A stretch of DNA of 53,882 bases from Pseudomonadota bacterium (GTDB lineage: Bacteria > Pseudomonadota > Gammaproteobacteria > Burkholderiales > Thiobacillaceae). The position numbers and the translations under genes are program-made. Below, in pieces: positions 1 through 8,058 of this stretch (position 1 is its first letter; each line of letters starts with the position of its first letter). The stretch spans positions 1-53,882 of the forward strand of contig JAKQCX010000026.1 in the NCBI GenBank assembly GCA_029558905.1, written 5' to 3'. Under the pieces are notes generated by a model. The model saw only the letters and a list, made by a program, of their open reading frames with translations. It was not told where the DNA came from and did not search any database.

Positions 1-182
1 TCGCGCACCAGGTCGATCCAGATCTGCGCGCCCTTGCCCCACGGGAACGCGGTGGGCACCACCGTCGACACGCGGTACTCGGCCTTGTAGTTCTGCGCGC
101 GCGCGGTGCCGGTGACGACGAACGGCGCGGCGAGCGCGGCCGAGCCGGCGGCGCCGGCTTTGAGCAGGGAACGGCGATCCAT
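1..182 (-). CDS. TRAP transporter substrate-binding protein (DctP type), N-terminal part
   Basis: Partial gene: the ATG is at 182 and the frame runs off the left edge, leaving about 60 residues. The start is MDRRSLLKAG, an RR-containing leader followed by an Ala-rich hydrophobic stretch and TARAQ, which looks like a Tat-type or Sec signal peptide with cleavage near residue 30. The next residues (YKAEYRVSTVVPTAFPWGKG) match the opening strand of periplasmic binding proteins of TRAP transporters, which capture carboxylates or related organic acids and pass them to a DctQM-type permease. The ligand cannot be inferred. The gene lies downstream of serA on the same strand, 112 bp away. Its base composition (many GCG, CGC, TCG and ACG codons) matches serA and differs from the rest of the window. 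Confidence 0.75.
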   Translation of the reverse strand, partial: MDRRSLLKAGAAGSAALAAPFVVTGTARAQNYKAEYRVSTVVPTAFPWGKGAQIWIDLVR

Positions 183-294
183 CAGGGAACTCCTCGTGGT
201 CAGGTGTCGGGGCGATGCCGGGCGCCTCCGGGCAAGCGGCAGCCGGCGAGCGTCAGGCCGACATTGTAGCCAAGCGAGCCCACCGGGCGGCGCC

Positions 295-1476
295 TCAGCC
301 CTGCGGCAGGTAGCGTACCGCCAGCACGCCCTCGATCGACGAGATCGCGGCGATCGCCGGTTCGGGAACCGCGCTGTCGACGTCGACGATCGTGTAGGCC
401 ATGTCGCCGCGCGACTTGTTCAGCATGGTGTGGATGTTCAGGCCGGCGCGCGCCATCGCGGTCGAGATCTGGCCGAGCATGTTCGGCACGTTGGCGTTGG
501 CGATCGCCACCCGGTAGCCGGACTCGCGCGGCGCGACCGCGTCCGGGAAGTTGACCGCGTTGCGGACGTTGCCGTTCTCGAAATAGTCGCGAAGCTGGTC
601 GACGACCATGATCGCGCAGTTGTCCTCGGCCTCGCGGGTCGAGGCGCCGAGGTGCGGCAGCGCCGTGGCGCGCGGATGCGCGTTGACCGCGGGGCTGGGG
701 AAGTCGCAGACGTAGTGCCGCAGCCGCCCGGCGTCGAGCGCCGCCACCACCGCCGCCTCGTCGACCACGCCGTCGCGCGAGAAGTTCAGCAGGACGGCGC
801 CGTTGCGCATCTGCGGGATCGTCGCGGGGCCGATCAGGTGGCGCGTGGACGGCACCAGCGGCACGTGCAGCGTCACGAAGTGCGCCGCCTTCAGGATCTC
901 GGCGACCGAGTTGGCCTTCTTCACCTGCGAGGGCAGGCTCCAGGCGGCGTCGACGGTGATTTCGGGGTCGTAGCCGACGACGTGCATGCCGAGCCGGATC
1001 GCTGCGTCGGCGACCAGGCAGCCGATGCGGCCGAGCCCGATGACGCCGAGCGTGTGCCCCGCCAGCTCGAAGCCGGCGAACGCCTTCTTGCCGCTCTCGA
1101 CGGTGTGCTCCATGTCGGGCGCCGCGGGGTCGAGCGCGGCAACGAAGCGCAGCGCGCCCGGCAGGTTGCGCGCGGCCATCAGCATTCCCGCGATCACCAG
1201 TTCCTTCACCGCGTTGGCGTTGGCGCCCGGAGCGTTGAAAACCGGCACGCCGCGCGCGCTCATCGCGGCGACCGGGATGTTGTTGGTTCCGGCGCCTGCG
1301 CGGCCGATCGCGCGCACGCTGGCCGGGATCTGCATCGAGTGCAGGTCGGCCGAGCGCACGAGGATCGCGTCGGGGTGCCCGACGTCCTTGCCGACCACGT
1401 AGTGCTCGGCCGGCAGCCGCTCGAGGCCGTGCTGCGAGATCTGGTTGAGGACCAGAACGCGGATCGCGCCTTGCAT
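295..1476 (-). CDS. serA: D-3-phosphoglycerate dehydrogenase
   Basis: First step of serine synthesis: NAD-dependent oxidation of 3-phosphoglycerate to 3-phosphohydroxypyruvate in the cytosol. The start at 1476 (MQGAIRVLVLNQIS) is preferred because the open frame upstream of it lies inside serC and encodes no conserved sequence. The 393-residue product has GRAGAGTNNI near residue 59, the Rossmann motif GLGRIG at 147-152, NFSRDGVVDE near 233, PHLGAST near 273 with the catalytic His, and a C-terminal ACT domain from about 322 that normally binds serine for feedback control. The length fits the short SerA class. It lies 10 bp downstream of serC and probably shares its transcript. Codon use (GCG, CTC, TCG, ACG) is unlike most of the window. 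Confidence 0.92.
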   Translation of the reverse strand: MQGAIRVLVLNQISQHGLERLPAEHYVVGKDVGHPDAILVRSADLHSMQIPASVRAIGRAGAGTNNIPVAAMSARGVPVFNAPGANANAVKELVIAGMLMAARNLPGALRFVAALDPAAPDMEHTVESGKKAFAGFELAGHTLGVIGLGRIGCLVADAAIRLGMHVVGYDPEITVDAAWSLPSQVKKANSVAEILKAAHFVTLHVPLVPSTRHLIGPATIPQMRNGAVLLNFSRDGVVDEAAVVAALDAGRLRHYVCDFPSPAVNAHPRATALPHLGASTREAEDNCAIMVVDQLRDYFENGNVRNAVNFPDAVAPRESGYRVAIANANVPNMLGQISTAMARAGLNIHTMLNKSRGDMAYTIVDVDSAVPEPAIAAISSIEGVLAVRYLPQG

Positions 1477-1486
1477 GTCGGGGCCC

Positions 1487-2569
1487 TCAGCCGTTGCGCT
1501 TCTCGAACTCGCGCATGTAGTCGACCAGCGCGCGCACGCCTTCGATCGGCATCGCGTTGTAGATCGACGCACGCATGCCGCCGACCGAGCGATGGCCCTT
1601 GAGCTGAAGCATCTGGCGCTCCTTCGCGCCCTTCAGGAACGCCTCGTCGAGCGCCGCGTCGTGCAGCGTGAACGGGACGTTCATGCGCGAGCGGTCGGCG
1701 CGCTCGACCGGGTTGCGGTAGAACTGCGTGCTGTCCAGGTAGTCGTAGAGGACCTGCGCCTTCTCGATGTTGCGCCGCTCGATCGTCCCGAGCCCGCCCT
1801 GGCGCTTCAGCCACTGGAAGACCAGCCCGGCGATGTAGATGCCGTAGGTGGGCGGCGTGTTGTACATGGAGTCGTTGTCGGCATGGGTCTTGTAATCGAA
1901 CATGACGGGGGCCGCGGGCATGCACTGGCCAATGAGATCTTCCCGCACGATGACCACGGTGACCCCGGCCGGACCGATGTTCTTCTGCGCGCCGGCATAG
2001 ATCAGGCCATAGCGGGATACGTCGATGGGACGGGACAGGATGTTGGAGGACATGTCCGCCACCAGGGGCACGTTGCCGGTCTCCGGAGTCCAGAAGATCT
2101 CCACGCCGCCAATGGTCTCGTTGGGGGTGTAGTGCACGTAGGCGGCCTTGGGATCCAGTCTCCAGGCATCCTGGCCGGGAGCGTAGGAAAAGTTCCTATC
2201 CTCGCTGCTGGCCACCACATTGACGTTGCCGAAACGCTTGGCCTCCTTGATGGCCTTCTTGGACCACTCTCCGGTATTCAGGTAGTCGGCACTGGCCCGA
2301 CCGCGCAGCAGGTTCATGGGCACCATGGCAAACTGGGAAGAAGCCCCCCCCTGCAGGAACAGCACCTTGTAATGGGCGGGGATGGCCATGAGCTCCCGCA
2401 GATCCGCCTCGGTCTGGGCCTGTATGCCCATGTACTCCTTGCCCCGGTGCGACATTTCCATGACGGACATGCCACAGCCCTGCCAGTTGACCAGTTCGTC
2501 TGCGGCCTGCACCAGCACGTCCCGCGGGAGCACGGCGGGGCCGGCGCTGAAATTGTAGATGCGTTGCAT
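1487..2569 (-). CDS. serC: Phosphoserine aminotransferase
   Basis: PLP-dependent transamination of 3-phosphohydroxypyruvate with glutamate to phosphoserine. The paralogous reaction in pyridoxal phosphate synthesis uses 4-phosphooxy-2-oxo-threonine-type substrates. The 360-residue protein is full length: IYNFSAGPAVLP at the N-terminus, QGGASSQF near 73, the PLP-binding lysine in GAQKNIGP (K196), and GHRSVGGMRASIYNA near the C-terminus. It is followed directly by serA, as expected for an enzyme acting on the SerA product. The gene is oddly mosaic: the first two thirds use TCC, CTG and CCC codons like the bulk of the window, whereas from about position 1850 down to the stop GCG, CTC, ACG and GGG codons appear, as in serA. 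The change falls in the conserved NTPPTYGIYIAGLVFQWLK stretch (residues 237-255). Confidence 0.95.
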   Translation of the reverse strand: MQRIYNFSAGPAVLPRDVLVQAADELVNWQGCGMSVMEMSHRGKEYMGIQAQTEADLRELMAIPAHYKVLFLQGGASSQFAMVPMNLLRGRASADYLNTGEWSKKAIKEAKRFGNVNVVASSEDRNFSYAPGQDAWRLDPKAAYVHYTPNETIGGVEIFWTPETGNVPLVADMSSNILSRPIDVSRYGLIYAGAQKNIGPAGVTVVIVREDLIGQCMPAAPVMFDYKTHADNDSMYNTPPTYGIYIAGLVFQWLKRQGGLGTIERRNIEKAQVLYDYLDSTQFYRNPVERADRSRMNVPFTLHDAALDEAFLKGAKERQMLQLKGHRSVGGMRASIYNAMPIEGVRALVDYMREFEKRNG

Positions 2570-2689
2570 GATTGAACCCGTTCAAGTAGTGGGGAAAAAC
2601 CCGCCTAGTCTACCGAATCGTGCCCATTTCGTGGCCGCCGAGTGCAGGAAGCAGGCCGCGAACCGGGCTTGCCGCCACTTCCCACAGGC

Positions 2690-4381
2690 CTATTCCTTGC
2701 CGGAATGCCAGATGGCGACGAGGATCCACAGGCTGTTGAAAAAGGCCACGAGAAAGCCCAGCAGGCCGAACAGGGGCAGGCCGAAAAGCTCCGGCCCCCC
2801 CTCAACCGTCATGATGATGCTGGAACCCACCACCAGGGAGGCGGTGAGGATGCCCATGGTGAGGCGATTGGCCGCGCGATTGAGTTGCACGCCGAAGTGA
2901 TCCAAGCGCTTGAGGTCCAGGTCCACACGGAAATTGCCGCGCCGCACCTGACGGAACAGGCGCGCCACGTCACGGGGCAGGCCGAACACCACCTCTGCCA
3001 TTTCCCGCAGTCCGCGCCGGCCACGGCGCAGCAGGGCCTCGGGGGAATAGCGGTCTTCCATGATGCGGTGCACGAACGGCGTCAGATGATCCACCAGGTG
3101 AAAATCCGGATCCAGTTGGTGGCCCAGTCCTTCCAGGGTGATCATGGCCTTGAACAGCAAGGCCAGGTCCGGGGGCAAAGACAGGTGATTGTCCCGCATG
3201 AGGGCGGTGATCTCGGACAGCAGGAAGCCGATGCGGATGTCCTTCAGGCTCAGATCGTCATAGCCGAACACCATTTCCGACAGGTCGTAGGCCAGATGCT
3301 CCTCATCCACCTCCGCGTGCCCGGCCCACTGGGTCAACACGTTGAGCATGCCCTTTTCACTCTTGTGTATCAGGGCATCGAGGAAATCGATGAGCTGATC
3401 GCGCCGGGTGTCCGTGACCCGCCCCACCATGCCGAAATCCAGCAGGCCCACCCGGTCGCCCGGCAGGAAGATCACGTTGCCGGGATGAGGATCGGCATGG
3501 AAATAGCCATCCACCAGGATCATCTTCAGCACGGCATCTGCTCCCCGGGCCGCCAGCAGCTTCAGATCCAGGCCTTCCAGACGGGCGCGCACCAGGTCCG
3601 TGCCGGGTACGCCCACGAGTTCCTCCTGCACGTTGACGTTTTCACCGCAGAAGTCCCAATACACCCGCGGGATGTGCACGCCGGCGCAGAGGCTGTCATC
3701 GCAGGAAAAACTGCGGCCGAAGGCCTCCAGGTTGCGCGCCTCCTTCACCAGGTCCAGTTCCCGCAGCAGGGAGCGCTTGAGCTGGCTGACGATCTGCAGG
3801 GGATGGTAACGCCGCGCGTCGGGCATCTCCATCTCCAGCAGGCGTGCCAGATGCGCCAGAATGCGCAGATCCGCCTCGACCTTGGGCAGGATGCCGGGTC
3901 TGCGCGCCTTCACCACCACAGCCGCGCCATCATGCAAACGGGCCCGATACACCTGGGCGATGGATGCGGCGGCAAAGGGTTCGGGATCGAAGCTGGCGAA
4001 CAGCCCTTCCACCGGCCGTCCCCAGGTCTTCTCCAGCTCGGGCCGGATTGCCTCGAACGGCACGGGCGGCACCTGGTTGTGCAGACGCTCGAACTCCTCG
4101 ATCCATGGCGCGGGAAAGACATCCACCCGTGTGGCCAGCACCTGGCCCAGCTTCACAAAGGTGGGCCCCAGCTCGGTCAGGGCCAGGCGAATGCGTACCG
4201 GCAGGTCCAGCTGGCCGATCTCGCTGGTGGTCTGCCAGTGCAGGATGCGTCCGGCGCGCTGCAACAGATTGGCCACCCCCAGTGCACGCACCGCATCACC
4301 CCAGCCGTAGCGGATGAGGACCGCGGCGATTTCGTGCAGACGCGGGAAATCCCGCATCACGGAGATGGTTTCACGCAACAT
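2690..4381 (-). CDS. ubiB: UbiB / ABC1 family atypical kinase
   Basis: Member of the ABC1/ADCK/UbiB family, ATPase-type protein-kinase-like factors needed for ubiquinone synthesis and associated with the membrane. The 563-residue product carries the family's KxGQ motif (KLGQ, 77-80), an Ala-rich nucleotide loop AAASIAQVYRA near 125, a DPHPGN catalytic-loop equivalent followed by LLDFGMVGR near 315, and two hydrophobic C-terminal segments (GILTASLVVGSSIIM and LFGLLGFLVAFFNSLWILV) that fit the membrane anchor. In the classical operon UbiB neighbours UbiE and UbiJ. Neither is seen here, so this may be a stand-alone paralogue, and the role in quinone synthesis is inferred from family membership. 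It is followed at 47 bp spacing upstream by the helical protein gene at 4429-5064, which reads in the same direction. Confidence 0.85.
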   Translation of the reverse strand: MLRETISVMRDFPRLHEIAAVLIRYGWGDAVRALGVANLLQRAGRILHWQTTSEIGQLDLPVRIRLALTELGPTFVKLGQVLATRVDVFPAPWIEEFERLHNQVPPVPFEAIRPELEKTWGRPVEGLFASFDPEPFAAASIAQVYRARLHDGAAVVVKARRPGILPKVEADLRILAHLARLLEMEMPDARRYHPLQIVSQLKRSLLRELDLVKEARNLEAFGRSFSCDDSLCAGVHIPRVYWDFCGENVNVQEELVGVPGTDLVRARLEGLDLKLLAARGADAVLKMILVDGYFHADPHPGNVIFLPGDRVGLLDFGMVGRVTDTRRDQLIDFLDALIHKSEKGMLNVLTQWAGHAEVDEEHLAYDLSEMVFGYDDLSLKDIRIGFLLSEITALMRDNHLSLPPDLALLFKAMITLEGLGHQLDPDFHLVDHLTPFVHRIMEDRYSPEALLRRGRRGLREMAEVVFGLPRDVARLFRQVRRGNFRVDLDLKRLDHFGVQLNRAANRLTMGILTASLVVGSSIIMTVEGGPELFGLPLFGLLGFLVAFFNSLWILVAIWHSGKE

Positions 4382-4428
4382 GGACGGGCAGGTTCGCTAT
4401 TCGCCTGGTCCCGGGCATGGCATCCGGG

Positions 4429-5064
4429 TTATCCGCGGCCATCCAGCCCGTCGGCCAAGCCGCGCAGGATGCCCGAGGCCACGTCGCGCAGCCGCTCACC
4501 GCTCTCCTTGGCCTGGACGGCAAGCTCATCACGGGCACCGCCGGCCACATCTCCCAGACGGCTGCCGAGGGTCCGCAGCACGGAGTTCAACTGGTTGCCG
4601 GTATCCGTCCCGTTGCGCTTCAGGTGCTCATACAGGTTGACGAGTACATCGCGCGCCACACCCTGGCCCTTGTCCGCGCTCTCCTTCAGGGTGCCCAGCA
4701 GATCGTCTTCCAGGCCCTTGATTTCATCCATGGTATGCCGCAAGTCGGTTTCCGCGAACCGCCGTCCCTGGGACCAGCCTTCCTCCAAGGCCATTTGCAG
4801 GGCATAAACGGAACGCCCCAGGGCTTCATCCAGGCCCTGCACCGCGGCACGCGCGGCCTCCGCGGCCCGGTTTCCGCGCTCCGGCAAACCGGCCCCCACG
4901 CCGGCAAACACCTGGCGCAGCACTTGACGAACCTCCGCGGGATCACCTTCATGCTCCACCAGGGCACGCAGCACCATACCCCTTACACGTTCCCGCAGCC
5001 CTTCCCCGGCATGCATGGCCGCAACGACGTCCGAGAGCATTTGTTCGTTATTTTCCATAGACAT
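4429..5064 (-). CDS. Helical protein of unknown function (possibly DUF6781 family)
   Basis: Unrecognised function. The 211-residue product has no signal peptide and no clear membrane segment. It is rich in Ala, Glu, Arg and Leu with amphipathic heptad-like stretches (residues 60-110 and 165-211), so it should be almost entirely alpha-helical, rather like phasins or apolipoprotein-type proteins. It resembles, from memory, an uncharacterised family listed as DUF6781, but I cannot confirm that here. The start at 5064 is supported by AAGGAG seven bases upstream of the ATG. The gene sits just upstream of ubiB in the same direction and may be cotranscribed, so a role at a membrane or lipid surface is conceivable but purely inferred. 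Confidence 0.65.
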   Translation of the reverse strand: MSMENNEQMLSDVVAAMHAGEGLRERVRGMVLRALVEHEGDPAEVRQVLRQVFAGVGAGLPERGNRAAEAARAAVQGLDEALGRSVYALQMALEEGWSQGRRFAETDLRHTMDEIKGLEDDLLGTLKESADKGQGVARDVLVNLYEHLKRNGTDTGNQLNSVLRTLGSRLGDVAGGARDELAVQAKESGERLRDVASGILRGLADGLDGRG

Positions 5065-5165
5065 ATCAGATCTCCTTAAAGTAGGTTGTAAGTATCGGCA
5101 TTCCCATAGTAGACAAGCACGGGCAACGATGGCTAAATGCCGGAAAAATTTACGCCGGGGTCCTG

Positions 5166-5654
5166 ATGAGACGGTGCTTTGTCACACTTGGTGTGCTCCT
5201 GCTGCTCGCTCCGGGCGTGGCGGTCCATGCGGGTGAAGAAACGGGAGACCACGCCACCGAAGACATGCAACAAGTCGCCAAGCCTCTGCTCAAGGCCCTG
5301 AGCATGCTGGGCACGCCTTACAAGTATGGCGGCAACCAGGCGGAAAAGGGCATGGATTGCAGCGGATTCGTGCGCCATGTCTACAAGGAATCCAGCGACC
5401 TCAGCCTGCCCCGCACCGCCCGGGACATGAGCCAGACCGGTGAGGCCGTGGGGCAGTCCGATCTGCAGCCCGGGGATCTGGTGTTCTTCAACACCCTCAA
5501 GCGGCCCTTCTCCCATGTGGGCATCTACGCCGGCAATGGCGAGTTCGTGCATGCCAGCAGCCGGCGCAGCCGGCAGGTAACGGTTTCACGCATGACCGAC
5601 GCTTACTGGTCATCCCGCTTCAACGGGGCCCGCCGTGTACTGCCGGCACGCTAG
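5166..5654 (+). CDS. NlpC/P60 (C40) family cell-wall peptidase
   Basis: Secreted peptidoglycan endopeptidase of the NlpC/P60 papain-like fold, which cuts within the peptide stem. Residues 1-22 form a signal peptide (MRRCFVTLGVLLLLAPGVAVHAG) whose cysteine is not in a convincing lipobox. The catalytic domain occupies about 40-155 with nucleophile C65 in MDCSGF, H117 in SHVGIY and the third polar residue H129 in EFVHA. Also visible are LPRTARDM and PGDLVFF, hallmarks of the family. At 162 residues it is a minimal C40 enzyme without SH3 or LysM modules. Its end overlaps the start of the gene at 5635 by 20 bases, indicating translational coupling. Confidence 0.9.
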   Translation: MRRCFVTLGVLLLLAPGVAVHAGEETGDHATEDMQQVAKPLLKALSMLGTPYKYGGNQAEKGMDCSGFVRHVYKESSDLSLPRTARDMSQTGEAVGQSDLQPGDLVFFNTLKRPFSHVGIYAGNGEFVHASSRRSRQVTVSRMTDAYWSSRFNGARRVLPAR

Positions 5655-6291
5655 CCTGCTGCTGTGCGGTTTCCTCCTGCAGCCGGCCCCGTCCCTGGCT
5701 GACAGCGAGGAGGACCTGTTCTTCAAGGGCGTGGCCGACGTCAACGAAGGTGAACTGCACTTTCTCGCCAGCCCCCCCGACAAACCCGTACACCACCACC
5801 AGAACCGCATCCGCATCGATGACGCCAGCCTGGAGACGGGGTGGATCCATCTGCAGCAGTGCCATACCCATCTGGACCCGGTGCCCAGTTCCCAGGTGCT
5901 CTACCGCGCAGGTTTCGTACGCAACCTGAAGGTGACCCAGGCCGATGGTATCGGCCGTGCCTGGGTGGAAGGCCCCAGTGTGCAACTGGAAGACGTGGGG
6001 CCTGCCGCCCGACTGTGCATCCAGGCCGACACCCGGGCCCTGTCCGGGCGGGAAGGCAACAGCTATTTCCTGCGCAACGGCCCCTATATGCGGCGCTTCC
6101 TGGACGGCTATTACCCCATGCGGGTGAGCCTGGCGATCCAGCTGGATACCCCGCGTGTACATTTCACAGGCATCACGCCTGCGCCGCAAACAGGTTTCAC
6201 GGTCACCCCCAACGCGCACGGCGTGGAGATCGAGGCACTGTTCGAGGGCCAGTTGCGCACGGAAATACGCTTCGATCTGACACAGCCCTGA
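5635..6291 (+). CDS. Periplasmic or exported protein of unknown function
   Basis: Not recognised. The 218-residue frame begins with a GTG at 5635 inside the end of the NlpC/P60 gene and opens with a signal-peptide-like leader (SLLLCGFLLQPAPSLA, cleavage near residue 22), which supports this start. The mature part has no membrane segment. It looks beta-rich, with alternating hydrophobic residues (GFTVTPNAHGVEIEAL near the end) and few cysteines (C at 76 and 128 could pair). The reading frame keeps typical codon use for the window, and the overlap with the upstream peptidase suggests that the two act together in the envelope. A structural or accessory role is inference only. Confidence 0.7.
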   Translation: MYCRHASLLLCGFLLQPAPSLADSEEDLFFKGVADVNEGELHFLASPPDKPVHHHQNRIRIDDASLETGWIHLQQCHTHLDPVPSSQVLYRAGFVRNLKVTQADGIGRAWVEGPSVQLEDVGPAARLCIQADTRALSGREGNSYFLRNGPYMRRFLDGYYPMRVSLAIQLDTPRVHFTGITPAPQTGFTVTPNAHGVEIEALFEGQLRTEIRFDLTQP

Positions 6292-6409
6292 AGCGCATCC
6301 ACCCGTCTCCAGCCAGCGGGCCCATCCCAGCTAGCCTTCCGCGCGCATGCCCCTCCTTCCTCCCTGCCCATGCCATGCGCCCGGGGGCGGCCGGGACCGG
6401 AATGGCGGC

Positions 6410-7930
6410 ATGAAGCCCGCTCCACCGCCCCTTATTCGCCACCTTCTGGCGGGCCTGCCCGAGGCACGGCTCATCGAAACCCACATCTCCTGGGTGATTC
6501 TGGCCGGCGCCCATGCCTACAAACTCAAGAAGCCCCTGGATCTGGGCTTCCTGGACTTCAGCACCCTGGAAAAACGCCGTTTCTGCTGCGAGGAGGAAAT
6601 TCGTCTCAACCGTCGCCTGGCCCCCCAGATCTATCTGCAGGCGGTGCCGGTAACGGGCACGCCGGAGCGACCCCAGCTGGGGGGCGAGGGTCCCGTACTG
6701 GAGTGGGCGGTGAAGATGCGCGCCTTTCCCGCCGGAGCGACCCTGGATCTGGCGGAACATCTCGGTACGGACCAGATGGATGCCATTGCCGGCCGCATCG
6801 CCGATTTCCATCAGGCCATTGCCCGTGCCCCGGAGGACAGCCCCTATGGCACGCCGGAACACGTGCATCAGCCCGTGCAACAGAATTTCACGCAACTACG
6901 CACGCTGCGACTGCCCCAGGCGGAACTGAACCTGCTGGATCGTCTGCAGGGGCGGGCCCGCATGGAAAGGGTGCGCCTGCGGCCCCACTTTGCCCGGCGC
7001 AAGGCCCAGGGCTTCATCCGGGAATGCCATGGCGACCTGCATCTGGGCAATATCGCCTGGGTGGAGAATGCACCCCTGATCTTCGATGGCATCGAGTTCA
7101 ATCCGGGCCTGCGCTTTATCGACGTCATCAGCGAGATGGCCTTCCTGGTCATGGACCTGTGCCACCGGCAGCAGGATGAGCTGGCCTGGCGGGCACTGAA
7201 CCATTACCTGGAGCAGACCGGAGACTACCCGGGACTGGCGGCCCTGGGCTACTACCTGGGTTATCGCGCCCTGGTGCGAGCCAAGGTGGAGGGGATACGC
7301 GCCCGGCAGGACGGTGGCGACCTGGGCGCATGCCTGGACTACCTGCGACTGGCCGAACGTCTGACCCGGCCTGGCGCGCCGGGCCTGATCCTCATGCACG
7401 GGGTCTCCGGCAGCGGCAAGACGGTCCTCTCGCAAGGCCTGCTGCAAGGGCTGGGCGCCATTCGCCTGCGCTCCGACGTGGAGCGCAAGCGCCTGTTTGG
7501 CCTGACCGCCCTGGCCGACAGCCGTGCCATACCCGGCGGAATCTATACACCGGCAGCGGGGGAACGCACACGGGAACATCTCCTGGACCTCAGCCGCCAG
7601 CTTCTGGGCGAGGGTTTCCGCGTCATCGTCGATGCCACCTTCCTGGCCCGCGGCTGGCGGGAACCCTTCCAGACGCTGGCGGAAAGCTCGCGGGTGCCAT
7701 GGTGCCTGATCTCGCCCCGGGTTCCGACGCAAGTCCTGCGCGAGCGCGTGGCCCGGCGCCTGCGCCAGGGCCGGGACGCATCCGAGGCCGATCTTTCCGT
7801 CCTGGAGGCCCAAATCCAGGGCCAGGAGCCGCTGAGTCCCGTGGAGCTGCGCCACACCGTTTTCGCACTCCCGCAATGGGACCGGGACATGCTGCTGGCG
7901 CAGACCCTGCCCCACCTGCGCGCCAGCTGA
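6410..7930 (+). CDS. Bifunctional aminoglycoside-phosphotransferase-like / P-loop kinase protein
   Basis: About 506 residues with two nucleotide-binding modules. The N-terminal two thirds resemble aminoglycoside phosphotransferase/choline kinase folds, with the catalytic loop HGDLHLGNI near 207 and a DFG-like LIFDGIEFN near 223. The C-terminal third is a P-loop kinase with Walker A GVSGSGKT near 331-338, resembling gluconate- or zeta-toxin-like kinases. This two-domain arrangement is found in many proteobacteria as an uncharacterised 'AAA family ATPase'. It should not be read as an antibiotic-resistance gene. The ATG at 6410 is chosen because conserved sequence (PLIRHLLAGL) starts right after it. 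Upstream codons from 6347 are unlikely. The natural substrate is unknown. Confidence 0.82.
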   Translation: MKPAPPPLIRHLLAGLPEARLIETHISWVILAGAHAYKLKKPLDLGFLDFSTLEKRRFCCEEEIRLNRRLAPQIYLQAVPVTGTPERPQLGGEGPVLEWAVKMRAFPAGATLDLAEHLGTDQMDAIAGRIADFHQAIARAPEDSPYGTPEHVHQPVQQNFTQLRTLRLPQAELNLLDRLQGRARMERVRLRPHFARRKAQGFIRECHGDLHLGNIAWVENAPLIFDGIEFNPGLRFIDVISEMAFLVMDLCHRQQDELAWRALNHYLEQTGDYPGLAALGYYLGYRALVRAKVEGIRARQDGGDLGACLDYLRLAERLTRPGAPGLILMHGVSGSGKTVLSQGLLQGLGAIRLRSDVERKRLFGLTALADSRAIPGGIYTPAAGERTREHLLDLSRQLLGEGFRVIVDATFLARGWREPFQTLAESSRVPWCLISPRVPTQVLRERVARRLRQGRDASEADLSVLEAQIQGQEPLSPVELRHTVFALPQWDRDMLLAQTLPHLRAS

Positions 7931-7979
7931 AGGTCCGATCCGCGCACGCCGATCCACCACGTCACCCCGCGCGCAGGAT

Positions 7980-8000
7980 CAGGCCTATTGGCCTGTTTGT
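7980..8000 (+). terminator. Small hairpin with T-rich tail after the kinase gene
   Basis: A perfect inverted repeat, CAGGCC-TATT-GGCCTG (7980-7995), is followed by TTTGT. It lies 50 bases after the stop of the kinase-fusion gene and before the histidine kinase gene. Stem and tail are short, so this is at best a weak Rho-independent terminator. Confidence 0.4.
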
Positions 8001-8058
8001 GCCATGTGGACAGGCCGGGGCAAGGGTACCATGAGTCACCCACACCCATTCCATCGCC

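Noticed and set aside
106..1602. 498-codon plus-strand frame opposite serA
   Set aside because: Low-complexity Arg/Asp/His-rich shadow of serA.
2642..4807. Long plus-strand frame (721 codons) opposite ubiB
   Set aside because: It is antisense to ubiB, rich in His/Gln/Arg, and has no conserved motif. It is a shadow frame of a high-GC gene.
6410..7400. Reading the kinase fusion as an aminoglycoside resistance gene
   Set aside because: Only the fold resembles aminoglycoside phosphotransferases. The fused P-loop kinase and housekeeping context do not fit resistance.
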